Program-made: the position numbers and the translations under genes
Assembly (NCBI GenBank): GCA_905479475.1
Contig: CAJQMT010000004.1
Coordinates: forward strand, 61,865 to 125,864
Direction of reading: 5' to 3'
From: an uncultured Flavobacteriaceae bacterium
GTDB taxonomy: Bacteria; Bacteroidota; Bacteroidia; Flavobacteriales; Flavobacteriaceae
Length of the DNA stretch: 64,000 nucleotides
Shown: one piece after another, positions 63,379 to 64,000 of the stretch
Numbering within the stretch: the first letter of the stretch is position 1
How the letters are laid out: every line of letters begins with the position of its first letter
Notes under the pieces: generated by a model
What the model was told of the DNA's origin: nothing
Seen by the model: the letters and a program-made list of their open reading frames with translations, nothing else
Database searches by the model: none

Positions 63379-63408
63379 TTGTCAGTTGTAAAAAAGATTC
63401 TATTTTTG
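63379..63408 (+). promoter_or_regulatory. Promoter P2 of tRNA-Glu (TTG-N19-TATTTTTG)
   Basis: TTG, exactly 19 bases, then TATTTTTG, 24 nt before the mature tRNA 5' end. Both elements match the Bacteroidota consensus. Confidence 0.7.
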
Positions 63409-63432
63409 CCTCGCTTTGAAAAGCAACCAAAT

Positions 63433-63504
63433 GGTCCGTTCGTCTAGGGGTTAGGACGCCAGGTTTTCATCCTGGTAACAGGGGTTCGATTCCCCTACGG
63501 ACTA
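63433..63504 (+). tRNA. tRNA-Glu (anticodon TTC)
   Basis: The 72-nt cloverleaf has acceptor arms GGTCCGT/ACGGACT (with a G-U end pair), D-arm CGTCTAGGGGTTAGGACG, anticodon loop in CAGGTTTTCATCCTG (TTC, reading GAA), and T-arm AGGGGTTCGATTCCCCT. CCA is not encoded. The rpsT gene starts 30 nt after it, probably in the same transcript. Confidence 0.96.
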
Positions 63505-63534
63505 CGAAAAATTAAGTTTTTAAAACAGTTTATT

Positions 63535-63786
63535 ATGGCAAACCATAAGTCAGCATTGAAAAGAATTAGAAGCGACCGCGAAAAGCAGTTGAGAAACAAA
63601 TACCAGCACAAAACAACCAGAAATGCTGTTAGGAGTTTGAGAGCACTTACAGATAAAAAAGAGGCAGAAATATTGCTTCCTTCTGTAGTAGCGAAATTGC
63701 AAAAACTTGCAAAAAACAACATCATCCACAAAAACAAAGCTGCCAACTTGCAAGCGAAGTTGACCAAGCATGTTGCGGCCTTGTAA
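63535..63786 (+). CDS. rpsT: 30S ribosomal protein S20
   Basis: S20 binds 16S rRNA early in 30S assembly. The 83-residue basic protein shows the family pattern: MANHKSALKRIRSDREKQLRNKYQHK at the start, VRSLRALTDKKEAEILLPSVVAKLQKLAKNN and a C-terminal KNKAANLQAKLTKHVAAL. It follows tRNA-Glu directly without its own promoter match, and a terminator lies 24 nt after the stop. Confidence 0.97.
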   Translation: MANHKSALKRIRSDREKQLRNKYQHKTTRNAVRSLRALTDKKEAEILLPSVVAKLQKLAKNNIIHKNKAANLQAKLTKHVAAL

Positions 63787-63809
63787 ATTGTTGTCAAAAA
63801 AAATTAAAA

Positions 63810-63843
63810 AAAACCTCAAAATTTATTTTGAGGTTTTTTTTTG
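63810..63843 (+). terminator. Terminator after rpsT
   Basis: AAAACCTCAAAAT and TTTTGAGGTTTT form the stem with a TTAT loop; nine T follow. Confidence 0.92.
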
Positions 63844-63915
63844 CAAAGAATATTTTTGTGATAAGCATGAATTTGTAAGTAATTTTAAGTTGTTGCCTCC
63901 ACTAAAAACACACCG

Positions 63916-64000
63916 AACTTCTTAGAAGTTAGGCATCTGCTTGTCGGGATGACAGGATTTAGAGAATCCTTTTACATCGTGTTTGTTGCAAATAGATGCC
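63916..64000. repeat. Nested inverted repeats at the window end
   Basis: AACTTC-TTA-GAAGTT (63916-63930) and GGATTT-AGA-GAATCC-type (63955-63969) are small hairpins. A longer pair, GGCATCT (63932-63938) and AGATGCC (63994-64000), encloses the second one. TGTCGGGATGACAG lies between. No ORF is supported in 63844-64000. The element is cut by the window edge. Confidence 0.4.

Overview
The window looks like an ordinary chromosomal stretch of a member of the Flavobacteriaceae (phylum Bacteroidota). The evidence is the AT-rich composition, the many promoter candidates with the Bacteroidota -33 TTG / -7 TAnnTTTG pattern, the near absence of Shine-Dalgarno sequences, a short primary sigma factor of the Bacteroidota type, PorT of the type IX secretion system, a TamL-like outer-membrane assembly lipoprotein, GSCFA, DUF5522 and DUF1684 proteins, and an archaeal/eukaryal-type ProRS. 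I see no insertion sequence, prophage, integron or CRISPR array. I cannot name the species.

Layout. 1-5 kb: 3' end of ligA, a divergent pair of small HTH/phage-like regulators around a three-repeat operator candidate, an acyl-CoA thioesterase, and a minus-strand cluster (AcpH-like phosphodiesterase, AI-2E-type permease, THUMP-like methyltransferase). 5-12 kb: an ABC-F ATPase, a phosphoglucosamine/phosphomannomutase, a lipoprotein fusing an NTF2-like domain to an alpha/beta hydrolase, a lipid A-type acyltransferase, a rhomboid protease and tRNA-Gly. 12-16 kb: a DUF1684 protein and a minus-strand group made of a 33-residue Cys-rich peptide absent from the ORF track, a SigZ-like ECF sigma factor and a methyltransferase. 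Divergent to these lie a 58-residue DUF5522 gene, also absent from the track, and a small-molecule kinase. 15.5-23.5 kb: TIGR02757, MiaE, a SulP transporter and a universal stress protein, then dnaX (split at an A11 run, consistent with programmed tau/gamma production), an HsdR_N-type protein and holA.

23.5-32.4 kb is the most coherent functional block. An Rrf2 regulator stands in front of a nine-gene sulfate-assimilation operon: DUF2061, cysH, cysD, cysN, a sulfite reductase with a C-terminal HEPN domain, two siroheme-synthesis genes, a ferredoxin-NADP reductase and a [2Fe-2S] ferredoxin. The set is enough to take sulfate to sulfide with its own siroheme and probably its own electron supply. 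Three matching inverted repeats (yCTA-N9-TAGG) flank the rrf2 gene and the operon promoter.

32.5-64 kb is mostly housekeeping and envelope: OmpA, ApbE, a methyltransferase, map, gpmI, a rhodanese, GSCFA, alaS, an M23 peptidase and MerR, a Bax-inhibitor-1 protein behind a possible sigma-54 promoter, rpe, the primary sigma factor, a cation/proton antiporter, pnp, rpsO, accD without its zinc-ribbon cysteines, fbaA, tamL, a TrmH-type methyltransferase, the nfu-ubiE-porT operon, a FadL-type porin with an Arg/Ser-rich lipoprotein, proS, tRNA-Glu and rpsT.

The strongest leads are the dnaX slippage site, the Rrf2 operator set, the Cys-rich peptide/SigZ pair and the sulfite reductase-HEPN fusion. All identifications come from reading motifs by eye; no database search was possible.
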